Part shown: positions 10,831 to 19,045 of the stretch, in pieces | Layout of the letters: each line of letters begins with the position of its first letter | Numbering within the stretch: position 1 is the first letter of the stretch | Origin: JAHEDH01 sp963753285 | GTDB taxonomy: Bacteria; Actinomycetota; Acidimicrobiia; Spongiisociales; ZC4RG35 | Assembly: GCA_963753285.1 (NCBI GenBank) | Contig: CAVWBT010000012.1 | Coordinates: forward strand, 62,001 to 126,000 | Direction: 5' to 3' | DNA length: 64,000 bases | The notes under the pieces: model-generated | What the model was told of the DNA's origin: nothing | Databases searched by the model: none | Seen by the model: the letters and a program-made list of their open reading frames with translations, nothing else | Position numbers and translations under genes: made by a program

Positions 10831-11161
10831 TCGACTACCACCTCTTCAGGGTGTGTTCGCCGACCGCTATCGGTCGACGTCACGATCCGCTCCGCTAGGG
10901 GTTGAATCATCACACGATGTATCGGTGATCGTCCGCCGGGTGTTCCCTTCATCCGACACTCACGCGCCGGAATCCTCACATGTCAATGCGAGGCCCCTCA
11001 CACAGGTCCGCCCACCTCTGAGCCGGACGATTACCAGCATGTCCAGCTGCCCGCCGGCCTCCCTGTGGTGAGGCCAACGGTGCCGAATGTAGACCGGGTG
11101 ACCGCAGGATTCAACCCCTGGCCCGGGTTTTCCCGATCGAAACTTCGCTACCCTCCGCGCG
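10831..11161. promoter_or_regulatory. Divergent intergenic region with two GATTCAACCCCT elements
   Basis: 331 bp without a gene, between the minus-strand HD operon and a plus-strand gene. A 12-bp motif, GATTCAACCCCT, occurs twice: on the minus strand at 10897-10908 (67 bp before the peptide gene) and on the plus strand at 11108-11119 (42 bp before the gene at 11162). Each copy faces its own gene, as expected for shared operators or promoter elements. I saw no c-di-GMP riboswitch here. Confidence 0.45.
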
Positions 11162-11785
11162 ATGGACATCCGAGCGTTCGAAGACATCATCAAGAGCCTG
11201 ACTGGTATCGAGACGGTTCGCGTGATCACTGACGGTGGTGAGCCGAGCGAGATCCATGTGCTCGCGCAACCCGGGAAACCGGCCAAGCAGCTGGTGAGAG
11301 ACATCCAATCCGTCGCCCAGGCCCAGTTCCACACCGCCATCGATCGCCGCATCATCTCGGTCGTGCAGATCGAGGGTGCCGATCTGCTGACCGGCAACCG
11401 CCCCGTGGTGAAGGACGTTGCGGAGTCCGTCAGCGGATCTCGGATCTCGGTGACCGTCGAGTTGGCGTGGCACGACGAACGGATCGTAGGGACCGCCACG
11501 GGGCCTGCAGCGCAGAGCACGAAGTTGCGTATGGTGGCGGAGGCGACGCTGAACGCACTCGAGCAGGCGCTCGACGAGGACGTGGCCTTCGGGGTGAGTG
11601 CCGTCGACATCACGAACGTCGGCTCTCACCTGGTCGCGATCGCCGTGATCGTGTTCGTCGTCGGCGGGACCGAGCGAGTCCTGACCGGCTCGGCGATCGG
11701 TGCGGGGGATCCGTCCCAGGCAATGGTCCGAGCCGTGCTCGACGCTCTCAACCGACACGTCCCCTCGCTCCGCCGAACGACGTGA
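11162..11785 (+). CDS. Conserved-type hypothetical protein, two-domain
   Basis: 207 aa, not recognised. Residues 1-70 look like a small alpha/beta domain (MDIRAFEDIIKSLTGIETVR, later RRIISVVQIE). Residues 90-200 form a second alpha/beta unit (RISVTVELAWHDERIVGTAT, KLRMVAEATLNALEQAL) weakly reminiscent of regulatory or dimerisation domains such as that of LeuA. No signal peptide, membrane helix or catalytic motif. Good codon use and a 16-bp gap to the gamma-glutamyltransferase gene suggest a real gene in that operon. A regulatory motif, GATTCAACCCCT, lies 42 bp upstream. Confidence 0.7.
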   Translation: MDIRAFEDIIKSLTGIETVRVITDGGEPSEIHVLAQPGKPAKQLVRDIQSVAQAQFHTAIDRRIISVVQIEGADLLTGNRPVVKDVAESVSGSRISVTVELAWHDERIVGTATGPAAQSTKLRMVAEATLNALEQALDEDVAFGVSAVDITNVGSHLVAIAVIVFVVGGTERVLTGSAIGAGDPSQAMVRAVLDALNRHVPSLRRTT

Positions 11786-11801
11786 GCCACCGCCGTTCGA
11801 C

Positions 11802-13382
11802 ATGCTGAGCACCGGGCGCGGCCAGACACGGGGTTTCGGAGGGGCGGTCGCCAGCCCCCACCAGTCGACCTCGCTCGCAGCCATGGCAGTTCTCGAGGGA
11901 GGCGGCAACGCCGTCGACGCAGCCATCGCCGCCAACGCAGTCCAGGGAACCGTCGCACCGGAGACCTGCGGGATCGGAGGCGACTTGTTCGCCCTCGTGT
12001 GGAACCCGGGCAGCCTCGAACCGGCGGCGCTCAACGCCTCCGGTTGGGCAGGGTCTGGCGTGTCGGCAGCGGACCTTCGAGCCGCCGGCCACACAGAGGT
12101 CCCGAACGACCACCCGGCGAGCGTGTCGATCCCCGGCGCCGTCGCCGGTTGGTATGCACTCGCCGAGCGGTTCGGAACCATGCCGGTCGGAGCGCTCCTC
12201 GACCATGCGGTGTCCCATGCCATCGATGGGTTCCCTGCTTCCGACGAGTACGCCAGGGCGACCAACGCCAAACACGCACAACTGTCGGAGTCCGCCGCCG
12301 GGCGCGAACTCCTCGGAGACGGCGCCGAGGTCTCACCAGGTGGCCGCGTCAGGCGACCGACGCTGGCGAACACCCTCGAGCGAATCGCCATCCACGGGCC
12401 GGCGGGTTTCTATGAGGGACCAGTGGCTGCCGATGTCTCCGCCGCCACCGGGGGCATCGTGACGACCGATGATCTGGCCGGCTATCGGCCGGACTGGGTC
12501 GAGCCGCTGGGCAAGGAGCTGCTCGGTGGCTCCGGATGGACGATCGGACCGAACAGCCAGGGCTACCTGACACTCGCCACACTGCGGATCTTCGAGATGA
12601 TCGCAGGCGAGTTCGATCCGGCGGACCCCGAGAGCCATCACCGACTGATCGAGGCGTATCGATCGGTCGCCCAGGAGCGAGACGACCTGATCACCGATGC
12701 CCGGTTCGCCCCGATGACGGGCGCAGAGCTGCTCGCCGACGACCGGCTGGCAGCCATCGCCGAGGGAATCGGCTCCACGGCGGGCACGTACCCCCGACCG
12801 TCACCGAAGCCGGGGGGCACCGCCTATCTGTGCGTCGTCGACTCCGATGGGATGGGCGTGTCGCTGATCCAGTCGAACTTCCACGGCTTGGGATCGCTCA
12901 TCGGGACGGCAGAGTCCGGCTTCTTGCTCCACAACCGCGGCGCAGGGGCGTGCCTCGAGACCGGCCACCCGAACGAACTCACTCCCGGGAAGCGACCGCT
13001 CCACACGCTCTCGCCCACCCTCTGGTCGGTCGACGGAGCGCTGCGTATGGTGCTGGGAACCCGCGGAGGACACCAACAGCCCCAGTTGCTGGCGCAGATC
13101 GCTGCGCACCTGTCTTCAGGCGACGAACCCTGGGTCGCTCAGGCACGGCCGCGCTGGAGCACGGAGACCTTCGCTCCCGGGACGGCGTCGAAGATCCGGC
13201 TCGAATCGGCGTTCGATCCGTCCATCACGACAGACCTCGAGTCACGGGGCCACGAGATCGAACTCGTCGACGAGTACACCGGCGGCTGGGGGCCGATCTC
13301 GATGATCCTCGTCGATCCGAACGGCCTGCGGACCGCAGCAGCCGACCCACGGGTCGAGACGTCGAGCGCCCTGGCATCCTGA
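11802..13382 (+). CDS. Gamma-glutamyltransferase family protein
   Basis: 526 aa Ntn-hydrolase-type transpeptidase precursor. N-terminal SPHQSTSLAAMAVLEGGGNAVDAAIAAN and CGIGGDLFALVW are characteristic. The self-cleavage/catalytic Thr (about residue 340) is in PGGTAYLCVVDSDGMGVSLIQS; the usual TTH context is changed to TAY. GTRGGHQQPQLL near the C-terminus is also typical. No signal peptide is seen, unlike periplasmic GGT, so it may be a cytoplasmic relative acting on other gamma-glutamyl or acyl amides. The stop overlaps the next gene's start (TGATG). Confidence 0.85.
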   Translation: MLSTGRGQTRGFGGAVASPHQSTSLAAMAVLEGGGNAVDAAIAANAVQGTVAPETCGIGGDLFALVWNPGSLEPAALNASGWAGSGVSAADLRAAGHTEVPNDHPASVSIPGAVAGWYALAERFGTMPVGALLDHAVSHAIDGFPASDEYARATNAKHAQLSESAAGRELLGDGAEVSPGGRVRRPTLANTLERIAIHGPAGFYEGPVAADVSAATGGIVTTDDLAGYRPDWVEPLGKELLGGSGWTIGPNSQGYLTLATLRIFEMIAGEFDPADPESHHRLIEAYRSVAQERDDLITDARFAPMTGAELLADDRLAAIAEGIGSTAGTYPRPSPKPGGTAYLCVVDSDGMGVSLIQSNFHGLGSLIGTAESGFLLHNRGAGACLETGHPNELTPGKRPLHTLSPTLWSVDGALRMVLGTRGGHQQPQLLAQIAAHLSSGDEPWVAQARPRWSTETFAPGTASKIRLESAFDPSITTDLESRGHEIELVDEYTGGWGPISMILVDPNGLRTAAADPRVETSSALAS

Positions 13383-14038
13383 TGGGCAGCGTGGTCATGG
13401 TCCGACACGGGGAAGCGGAGGGCAACCGGCACCACCGGCTGATCGGATGGTCCGAGGTCGGGCTGACCGAAGCCGGCCACCTGCAAGCCCGGCTCGTCGC
13501 CGACCGCCTCGTACGCGCACCCGTCCGACGGATCGTGTCGAGCGACTTGAGACGCACCGTCGAGACGGCCGCTCCCCTGGCGCGAGCGCTCGGGATCGAG
13601 CCGGAGCTCGACCAGCGGTTCCGGGAGATCCACAACGGACAGTGGACGGGGCTCACGCCGGACGAGGTCTCGAACGGGTGGCCGGACATCTGGCAGCGCT
13701 ACGTCGACGGGCACGACGTCGAGCGACCCGGTGGCGAACGATGGTCCGACGTGCGCGCCCGGGTCGTCGTCGGTCTCGAGGAGCTTTTGACATCCGACGG
13801 TGTCACGGTGGTGTTCAGTCACGGAGGGCCACTCGTCATCGCGGCAGCATGGGCGTCGGGGATCGTCGTGAACGGGAACGTCTTCAAGGGCCCGCTCGCC
13901 TCGGCAGACAACGCCTCGCTGTGCACGATCGTCGCCGGCCCCCGCCTACTCGGGTACAACGACGTCGGTCACCTCCAGCCGATCGCCACGGTTGACATCC
14001 CATACGCGGCGGTAGAACCCGACACCGACCACCCTTGA
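13382..14038 (+). CDS. Histidine phosphatase (phosphoglycerate mutase-like)
   Basis: 218 aa. The RHG motif with catalytic His is in MVRHGEAEGN; second-half residues are ETAAPLARALG, EIHNGQWTG (acidic proton donor) and VVFSHGGPLVIAAAW (second His). Broad family of phosphomonoesterases; substrate not predictable. The ATG shares one base with the preceding stop, so it is translated with the gamma-glutamyltransferase. Confidence 0.88.
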   Translation: MGSVVMVRHGEAEGNRHHRLIGWSEVGLTEAGHLQARLVADRLVRAPVRRIVSSDLRRTVETAAPLARALGIEPELDQRFREIHNGQWTGLTPDEVSNGWPDIWQRYVDGHDVERPGGERWSDVRARVVVGLEELLTSDGVTVVFSHGGPLVIAAAWASGIVVNGNVFKGPLASADNASLCTIVAGPRLLGYNDVGHLQPIATVDIPYAAVEPDTDHP

Positions 14039-14066
14039 GTGCGTCAGGGCACCTAGCATTGGGGAC

Positions 14067-14405
14067 ATGAAGCGGGTTGGTCGAGTCATCGGGTTCATCG
14101 GGGGTGCCGCAGCCGTCCTCTGGGCGATGCGCGATCGGCTGATCTCCATCGCCGCACCGGCCGAACCGGAGCCACCGCGGTTCCGGGTGGTGACGCCACC
14201 GCCGCCGATGCCGTCCACGGACGAGGTCACCGACGACCTGACCATCGTCTCCGGCATCGGCCCGGTCTTTGCCGCACGACTGCGAGCCGCAGGCATCGAC
14301 ACCTTCCAGAAACTGGCAGCGACCGACGATCAGCGATTGGCCGAGATCGCCGACGTCCCGGTCTCACGCGTCGAAGGCTGGCGCGACCAGGCATCCAAGC
14401 ACTGA
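14067..14405 (+). CDS. Membrane-anchored helix-hairpin-helix protein
   Basis: 112 aa. One N-terminal membrane helix (residues 6-22), a Pro-rich linker and a C-terminal helix-hairpin-helix unit, LTIVSGIGPVFAARLRAAGI followed by FQKLAATDDQRLAEIADV, like the non-enzymatic HhH domains of DUF4332 and ribosomal L21-fusion proteins. Such domains usually bind nucleic acid or pack against proteins. It ends one base before the rlmN start, so the two are co-expressed. Confidence 0.75.
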   Translation: MKRVGRVIGFIGGAAAVLWAMRDRLISIAAPAEPEPPRFRVVTPPPPMPSTDEVTDDLTIVSGIGPVFAARLRAAGIDTFQKLAATDDQRLAEIADVPVSRVEGWRDQASKH

Positions 14406-14406
14406 G

Positions 14407-15444
14407 ATGCCCTACCTGACAGATCCCCGCGAGCTGGGGAGCCTGATCGGCGACGAGCCTGCGTATCGCGCCAGCCAACTGCACGACTGGCTGTACAAGA
14501 CGCCGGTGCTGACGACCGCCGAGATGACCAATCTGCCGCCCGGTCTCCGGGAGTCCCTCGCCGACCGGCTCTGGCCCTTCTCCGTCGAGATGGAACAGTC
14601 CGCCGATGCCGGCGCGACCCGGAAGTGGTTGTTCCGGGCCCACGACGGGATGGCGATCGAAGCGGTCCTGATGGGGTACCACAACCGGACCACCTTGTGC
14701 ATCTCCTCCCAGGCGGGTTGCGCCCTCGGATGCACCTTCTGCGCGACCGGACAGTTCGGCTTCGACCGCCATCTGGAGGCCGGAGAGATCGTCGCGCAGG
14801 TCCAGTACGCCAACGCCTGGCTGCGGGTCAATCCGATTCCCGGATCGCCGGAACGCGTCACCAACATCGTGTTCATGGGGATGGGCGAACCGCTCGCCAA
14901 CTACGACCGCGTTCGTGAGTCGATCCGGCGGATGGTCGAGCACATCGGCATGGGGGCGCGTTCGATCACCGTGTCGACCGTCGGCATGGTGCCCGGCATG
15001 CTTCGGCTCGCCGACGAGCCGTGGCAGGTCGGCCTGGCTGTGAGCCTCCATGCCGCCGACGACGAGCTCCGCTCCTCCATCCTCCCGATCAACAAGCGCT
15101 ACCCGCTGGCCGAGGTGGAAGCCGCCGCTGCTCGCTACTTCGAGGCGAAGGGCCGCCGGGTTTCGATCGAGTGGACGATGCTCGCGGGCGTCAACGACTC
15201 CGTCGACCAGGCCGAGAAACTGGCACCGATCGCACGACGACTGAGGGCCCATGTCAATCTCATTGCGATGAACCCGACGCCCCTGTCGGTCGATCAGCCG
15301 TCGCCGCGCCCCGTCATCGAATCGTTCGCGGCGAAGCTCGAAGCGCTCGGCGTGAACGTGACGATCCGCAACACGCGAGGCCAGGAGATCGACGCGGCGT
15401 GCGGCCAGCTGAGGGTCCGCGCCGCAACACCCGACGCCGGCTGA
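14407..15444 (+). CDS. rlmN: 23S rRNA (adenine2503-C2)-methyltransferase
   Basis: 345 aa radical-SAM enzyme that methylates A2503 of 23S rRNA and A37 of some tRNAs. The CxxxCxxC cluster motif is at Cys105, 109 and 112 (GCALGCTFCATG). GMGEPLANYD, SLHAADDELRSSILPINKRY and the C-terminal methyl-carrying Cys in DAACGQL complete the family pattern. The length is normal. The ATG is 2 bp after the HhH gene stop. Confidence 0.96.
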   Translation: MPYLTDPRELGSLIGDEPAYRASQLHDWLYKTPVLTTAEMTNLPPGLRESLADRLWPFSVEMEQSADAGATRKWLFRAHDGMAIEAVLMGYHNRTTLCISSQAGCALGCTFCATGQFGFDRHLEAGEIVAQVQYANAWLRVNPIPGSPERVTNIVFMGMGEPLANYDRVRESIRRMVEHIGMGARSITVSTVGMVPGMLRLADEPWQVGLAVSLHAADDELRSSILPINKRYPLAEVEAAAARYFEAKGRRVSIEWTMLAGVNDSVDQAEKLAPIARRLRAHVNLIAMNPTPLSVDQPSPRPVIESFAAKLEALGVNVTIRNTRGQEIDAACGQLRVRAATPDAG

Positions 15445-15460
15445 TCGCAGACCTGCGATC
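15443..15460 (+). terminator. Stem-loop overlapping rlmN stop
   Basis: GATCGCA (15443-15449) pairs with TGCGATC (15454-15460) around a GACC loop; the first arm overlaps the TGA stop. There is no U-run, so termination is only a possibility. Confidence 0.35.
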
Positions 15461-15528
15461 CCTACGCCGCATCTGTCGCAGTCGGAGATTTCGCGCTATG
15501 GTCGGATCCAACAGCGGGCGCTGTCAGG

Positions 15529-15557
15529 GGCATTTCCAGGGGGACCACGGAAATGCC
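15529..15557 (+). promoter_or_regulatory. Start-codon hairpin of the LysM/M23 gene
   Basis: GGCATTTCC (15529-15537) and GGAAATGCC (15549-15557) form a perfect 9-bp stem. The ATG start (15553-15555) is inside the 3' arm and the ribosome-binding site AGGGGGA is the start of the 11-nt loop. Such a fold would hide the start codon and could make translation conditional. A second small palindrome, ACAGCG-GG-CGCTGT, lies just upstream (15511-15524). Confidence 0.6.
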
Positions 15558-16674
15558 ACACACAACCAACTCTCCAAGGCCTCGACGCCTCACCCTCGCA
15601 GTGACGACGCTGATGCTGTTCGTGTCGATGACGTCCGCCGGATACGAGGTTCGACCGGGTGAGACCCTCGCAGAGATCGCAGCCGACCACGGCACCACCG
15701 TTGCAGAGTTGGTGGAGGCGAACGGCATCACGAATCCCGATCTCATCGTGGCCGGCCAGGTGCTGACGATCCCAGGCGAATCCGGAGAGACGAGTCACAC
15801 CGTGAGCCCCGGGGAGACCCTCGCAGAGATCGCCTCGCTCCATGGGGTGACCGTGTCGGATCTGATCGATGCAAACGACCTGTCGAACCCCGATCTCCTC
15901 TGGATCGGTCAACTCATCTCGATCCCGAGTGCTCGAGGCTCGTCGACCGGCCAGGGACAGACCATCGTCGGTAGCCACCTGGTCGCCGCCGGCGAAACGC
16001 TCGCATCGATCGCCGGCCGGTACGGCACCACCGTCGAGGCGATCGCCCAGGTCAACGGGATCACGAATCCGTCCCAGATCTTCATCGGCACACAGCTGAC
16101 GATCGCCGAGGGCGTCGCCACCTCCACACCACCCGTGCAGACGGGGACTTCGCTCCACACGGTCGAGCCCGGGGAGACGCTGGCCGCGATCGCTATCCGG
16201 TTCGGAACCAGTGTCGAGGCCCTGATCGCCACGAACGGCATCGAGAACCCCAACCTGATCAAGGCCGGACAGCAGCTGTCGGTTCCCTCATCCGGTTGGA
16301 TCTGCCCGGTCGCCAACAGCAGGTACTTCAACGACTGGGGATTCCCTCGCTCGGGTGGCCGATTCCACCAGGGCAACGACCTGTTCGCACCTCGAGGCAC
16401 CGAGGTCCTCGCTCCGGTCTCGGGCTTCGTCGAACTCAAGTCGGGCGTGGTCGGCGGACTCCAATTCTGGATGACGGGTGACGACGGCCGTACCTACATC
16501 GGCACCCATCTCGACGGGTTCGCGCTCGCCGGCGACGTGCAGGCGGGCGCGGTGATCGGCTACGTCGGTGACAGCGGCAACGCCGTCGGGTCCGATCCGC
16601 ATCTCCATTTCGAGATCCTGGTCGACGGCTCGCCGATCAACCCCTACCCAATCCTCCGAGAAAGCGGCTGCTGA
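15553..16674 (+). CDS. Secreted LysM-repeat M23 family endopeptidase
   Basis: 373 aa peptidoglycan hydrolase. A signal sequence (about residues 12-30) is followed by four LysM repeats (about 31-75, 82-127, 140-186, 199-247), each with the pattern PGETLAEIA...NGI.NPDLI..GQ.L.IP. The C-terminal domain is a zinc M23/lysostaphin-type peptidase with RFHQGNDLFAPRGTEV (HxxxD) and DPHLHFEI (HxH), so all metal ligands are present. It likely cuts peptide cross-links during growth or division. Translation may be gated by a hairpin over the start codon. Confidence 0.92.
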   Translation: MPHTTNSPRPRRLTLAVTTLMLFVSMTSAGYEVRPGETLAEIAADHGTTVAELVEANGITNPDLIVAGQVLTIPGESGETSHTVSPGETLAEIASLHGVTVSDLIDANDLSNPDLLWIGQLISIPSARGSSTGQGQTIVGSHLVAAGETLASIAGRYGTTVEAIAQVNGITNPSQIFIGTQLTIAEGVATSTPPVQTGTSLHTVEPGETLAAIAIRFGTSVEALIATNGIENPNLIKAGQQLSVPSSGWICPVANSRYFNDWGFPRSGGRFHQGNDLFAPRGTEVLAPVSGFVELKSGVVGGLQFWMTGDDGRTYIGTHLDGFALAGDVQAGAVIGYVGDSGNAVGSDPHLHFEILVDGSPINPYPILRESGC

Positions 16675-16696
16675 ACTTCGTTCCACGTCTCACGTC

Positions 16697-16724
16697 TGGA
16701 ACGTGGAACGTGGAACGTGGAACG
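16697..16724. repeat. Heptanucleotide tandem repeat (TGGAACG)x4
   Basis: Four perfect copies of TGGAACG directly after (minus strand) the stop of the flavin reductase gene and 22 bp after the LysM/M23 stop. Degenerate heptamers (TTCCACG, TCTCACG) extend it to the left. Confidence 0.8.
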
Positions 16725-17336
16725 TCAAGAAGGACGGTCGAGGGAGAACAGGTCTCTCGTGCCGGTGTAGGTCGGGCCGCCCATGCGACCGACTGCTCGT
16801 AGCGCCTCCTGGTCGATTCTCGTTCCATCGAGGATCGCCCCTTCCACGTGGATCAGGACCACCTCTCCGATCACGATCGATGCCGCCATCGGGCCGTCCG
16901 TCCCGATCTGGACGATCTGGTTGAGCCGGCACTCGAGGTTGGCCTTGGCCTCGCCCACCATCGGAGCGTCGACGACACTGCCGTCGACGGCCGTGAGGCC
17001 CGCCAACTCGAACTCGTCGACGGACGCTTCGTACCGGCCAGACGTGACGTTCATCGCCTCGACGGTCTCCTCGGTGACGACGTTGACGGTGAACACACCG
17101 GTCTCCTCCACATTGGACAGCGTGTCCTTCCTGACTCCTCCCGCCCGGATCGTCGAGAACAGCACGGTTGGTGGCGAGGCGGCGATGGCATTGAAGAAGG
17201 AGAACGGGGCGAGGTTGCGCACGCCGTCCGCCGACACCGAACCGACCCAACCGATCGGACGTGGGACGACGAGCCCGATCAACAGCTTGTAGATGTCGAC
17301 GTCGTCGTGCTCGGCAGGATCGAAACCGTGCTTCAC
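16725..17336 (-). CDS. Flavin reductase family protein (FMN-binding)
   Basis: 203 aa. Split-barrel flavoprotein with LVVPRPIGWVGSVSADGVRN and LAPFSFFNAIAASPPTVLFS, typical of flavin reductase-like/DUF447-type FMN proteins that use NAD(P)H to reduce flavin or act on small organic substrates. Its ATG overlaps the stop of the upstream DUF885 gene by 4 nt (ATGA), so both are co-translated. A heptanucleotide array begins right after its stop. Confidence 0.88.
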   Translation of the reverse strand: MKHGFDPAEHDDVDIYKLLIGLVVPRPIGWVGSVSADGVRNLAPFSFFNAIAASPPTVLFSTIRAGGVRKDTLSNVEETGVFTVNVVTEETVEAMNVTSGRYEASVDEFELAGLTAVDGSVVDAPMVGEAKANLECRLNQIVQIGTDGPMAASIVIGEVVLIHVEGAILDGTRIDQEALRAVGRMGGPTYTGTRDLFSLDRPS

Positions 17337-18988
17337 GAGTCGAACTCCCCGGCAACGACCCGTTCGAGCAGGTCGAGTCCCATTTCGCCACTGCCCAGCA
17401 CTCGCGCATGGAAGTCCTTGAGGTCGAACGCTTCACCGAGCCGGTCGCGCTCGACTCCGCGCAGCCGCAGGATCTCCCGCTCCCCGATCTTGTAGGAGAT
17501 CGCCTGACCGGGCCATCCGAGATAACGGATCACCTCGCTCTCGGCGTAGTCGGGGGCCTGCAACCCGATCTCGGTCATGAACCGGACGGCGCGATCGAAG
17601 GTCCATGGCTCACCGGCGTAGAGCGGAGCCCCCGCCGGGATCTCGAGCCCGAGGTGGAGGCCGATGTCGGTGACGACGCGGGCGGCGCGGAAGATGTGCG
17701 ATGCGAGCATCCCGATCACCCACTCGGGCCGCTCGAAGTATCCGAGCTCACCCATGAGCCGCTCGACGTACAGCGCCCATCCCTCTCCGTATCCCGAGTA
17801 CCAGATGAGCACACGCTGAGCCCGGCTCAGACGTTCGCTCGCCGCCATCGCCGTGGCGATCTGGAGATGATGCCCGGGAAAGCCCTCGTGATATGCCGTG
17901 GAGACTTCCTGGTAGAGGGGGAAGGTGCGTTGGTCTCCGATCGAGTAAAAGATCCCGCCTGGTCGAGTGAAGTCCTCCGACGGTTGCCGGTAGTAGGCGC
18001 CGAGCGCTCCACCGGGCGGCGCGATCGCAACGGTCACGTCCCGATACTCGTCGGCGAGGTCGAAATGGGAACCGTCGAGATCGTCGATCGCCTTCCGTTG
18101 ACGGTCGGCCACGAAGCGAACCAACTCGCCAGGAGAGTTCGCCGCGAGGCGCTCGTCGGTCTCCAGCCGCTCGATGATGCCGGGGAGGTCCAGCGACGGA
18201 TCGATCTCGAACCCGACAGACCGCATCTCTGCGAGGAGGCGGTCGATCTCGTGCCAGCCCCACTCGTACAGCTCCTCGGGCGCGATGTCCATCCCGAGGA
18301 ACGCCCGGGCCGCACGTCGGTACGGCTCTCTGCCCACGCCGTCTGCGGACCGCGCCTTCGGCAGGTATCGGGCTTCGAGGAACGCACCGAACTCGGCGAT
18401 CGCCCGCTTGGCGGTCTCGATCGCCCGGGCCATCTCCGGCGGGATCGGCGAGTCCCGCTCGAGCAGGTGCCAGGCGGACTGCGGCCCGACGAGGCGGTCG
18501 ATCTGGTCGAGCACGGACTCGACCTGGCGCCGCGCGACGATCTCTCCGCGATCGAGGCCCTCGGTGAGTGTCTGTCGATAGCCGTCGAGCGGCGTGCCGA
18601 GCGTCTCGAGCCGGCGGGCGGCGTCCGCTGCAGCCTGCGGGTCGGTGTGATCGACGTACTCGAAGATCTCACGAAACACCTGGAACGGACTCGCGGTGTG
18701 CGCCAACCCCCGAAGATGGTCGAGGCCCTCGTAGGCATCGATGGCGTATTCGGCGTACTCGCTGACGACGTGTGCGGCCAGCCGCTGGGTGGGGTCGGGG
18801 TGTTCGAGATGGGGAGCCAGATCGGCGACGACCCGACGGGCCAGTGCCGCCTTGGCCGCCTCGCCGTCCGGCGAGAGGTCGTCCCATTCGGCGTCGTGCC
18901 CCGGAGCACCGAGCGCGGTCGCAAAGGTCGGGGACATCGCGATGAGGTCGTCGACGTACCGGGCGGAGATGTCGAATGGGGTGGCCAC
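17333..18988 (-). CDS. DUF885 family protein (putative zinc carboxypeptidase-like)
   Basis: 551 aa. DUF885 proteins carry an HExxxGHH zinc-site-like motif, here YHEGFPGHHLQ, followed by YSGYGEGWALYVERLMGELG. The length fits the family. They are predicted metallopeptidases, mostly uncharacterised. A second member lies at 31485-33107, so the window holds two. Translationally coupled to the flavin reductase gene. Confidence 0.85.
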   Translation of the reverse strand: MATPFDISARYVDDLIAMSPTFATALGAPGHDAEWDDLSPDGEAAKAALARRVVADLAPHLEHPDPTQRLAAHVVSEYAEYAIDAYEGLDHLRGLAHTASPFQVFREIFEYVDHTDPQAAADAARRLETLGTPLDGYRQTLTEGLDRGEIVARRQVESVLDQIDRLVGPQSAWHLLERDSPIPPEMARAIETAKRAIAEFGAFLEARYLPKARSADGVGREPYRRAARAFLGMDIAPEELYEWGWHEIDRLLAEMRSVGFEIDPSLDLPGIIERLETDERLAANSPGELVRFVADRQRKAIDDLDGSHFDLADEYRDVTVAIAPPGGALGAYYRQPSEDFTRPGGIFYSIGDQRTFPLYQEVSTAYHEGFPGHHLQIATAMAASERLSRAQRVLIWYSGYGEGWALYVERLMGELGYFERPEWVIGMLASHIFRAARVVTDIGLHLGLEIPAGAPLYAGEPWTFDRAVRFMTEIGLQAPDYAESEVIRYLGWPGQAISYKIGEREILRLRGVERDRLGEAFDLKDFHARVLGSGEMGLDLLERVVAGEFDS

Positions 18989-19045
18989 GATGCGAGAGCG
19001 TACCGCCCGTCCGCGATTCGGAAGTCCGAGTTAGCCTCGGCGGTG

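Noticed and set aside
10897..11119. MITE bounded by 12-bp inverted repeats
   Set aside because: No target-site duplication, and the two motifs sit at promoter-like distances from the two divergent genes, so operators are the better reading.
10831..11161. c-di-GMP (GEMM) riboswitch before the HD-GYP genes
   Set aside because: No GEMM core motif on either strand.
15461..15552. c-di-AMP (ydaO-type) riboswitch before the LysM/M23 gene
   Set aside because: Such genes in Actinobacteria often have one, but the conserved core and pseudoknot sequences could not be found; only simple hairpins are present.
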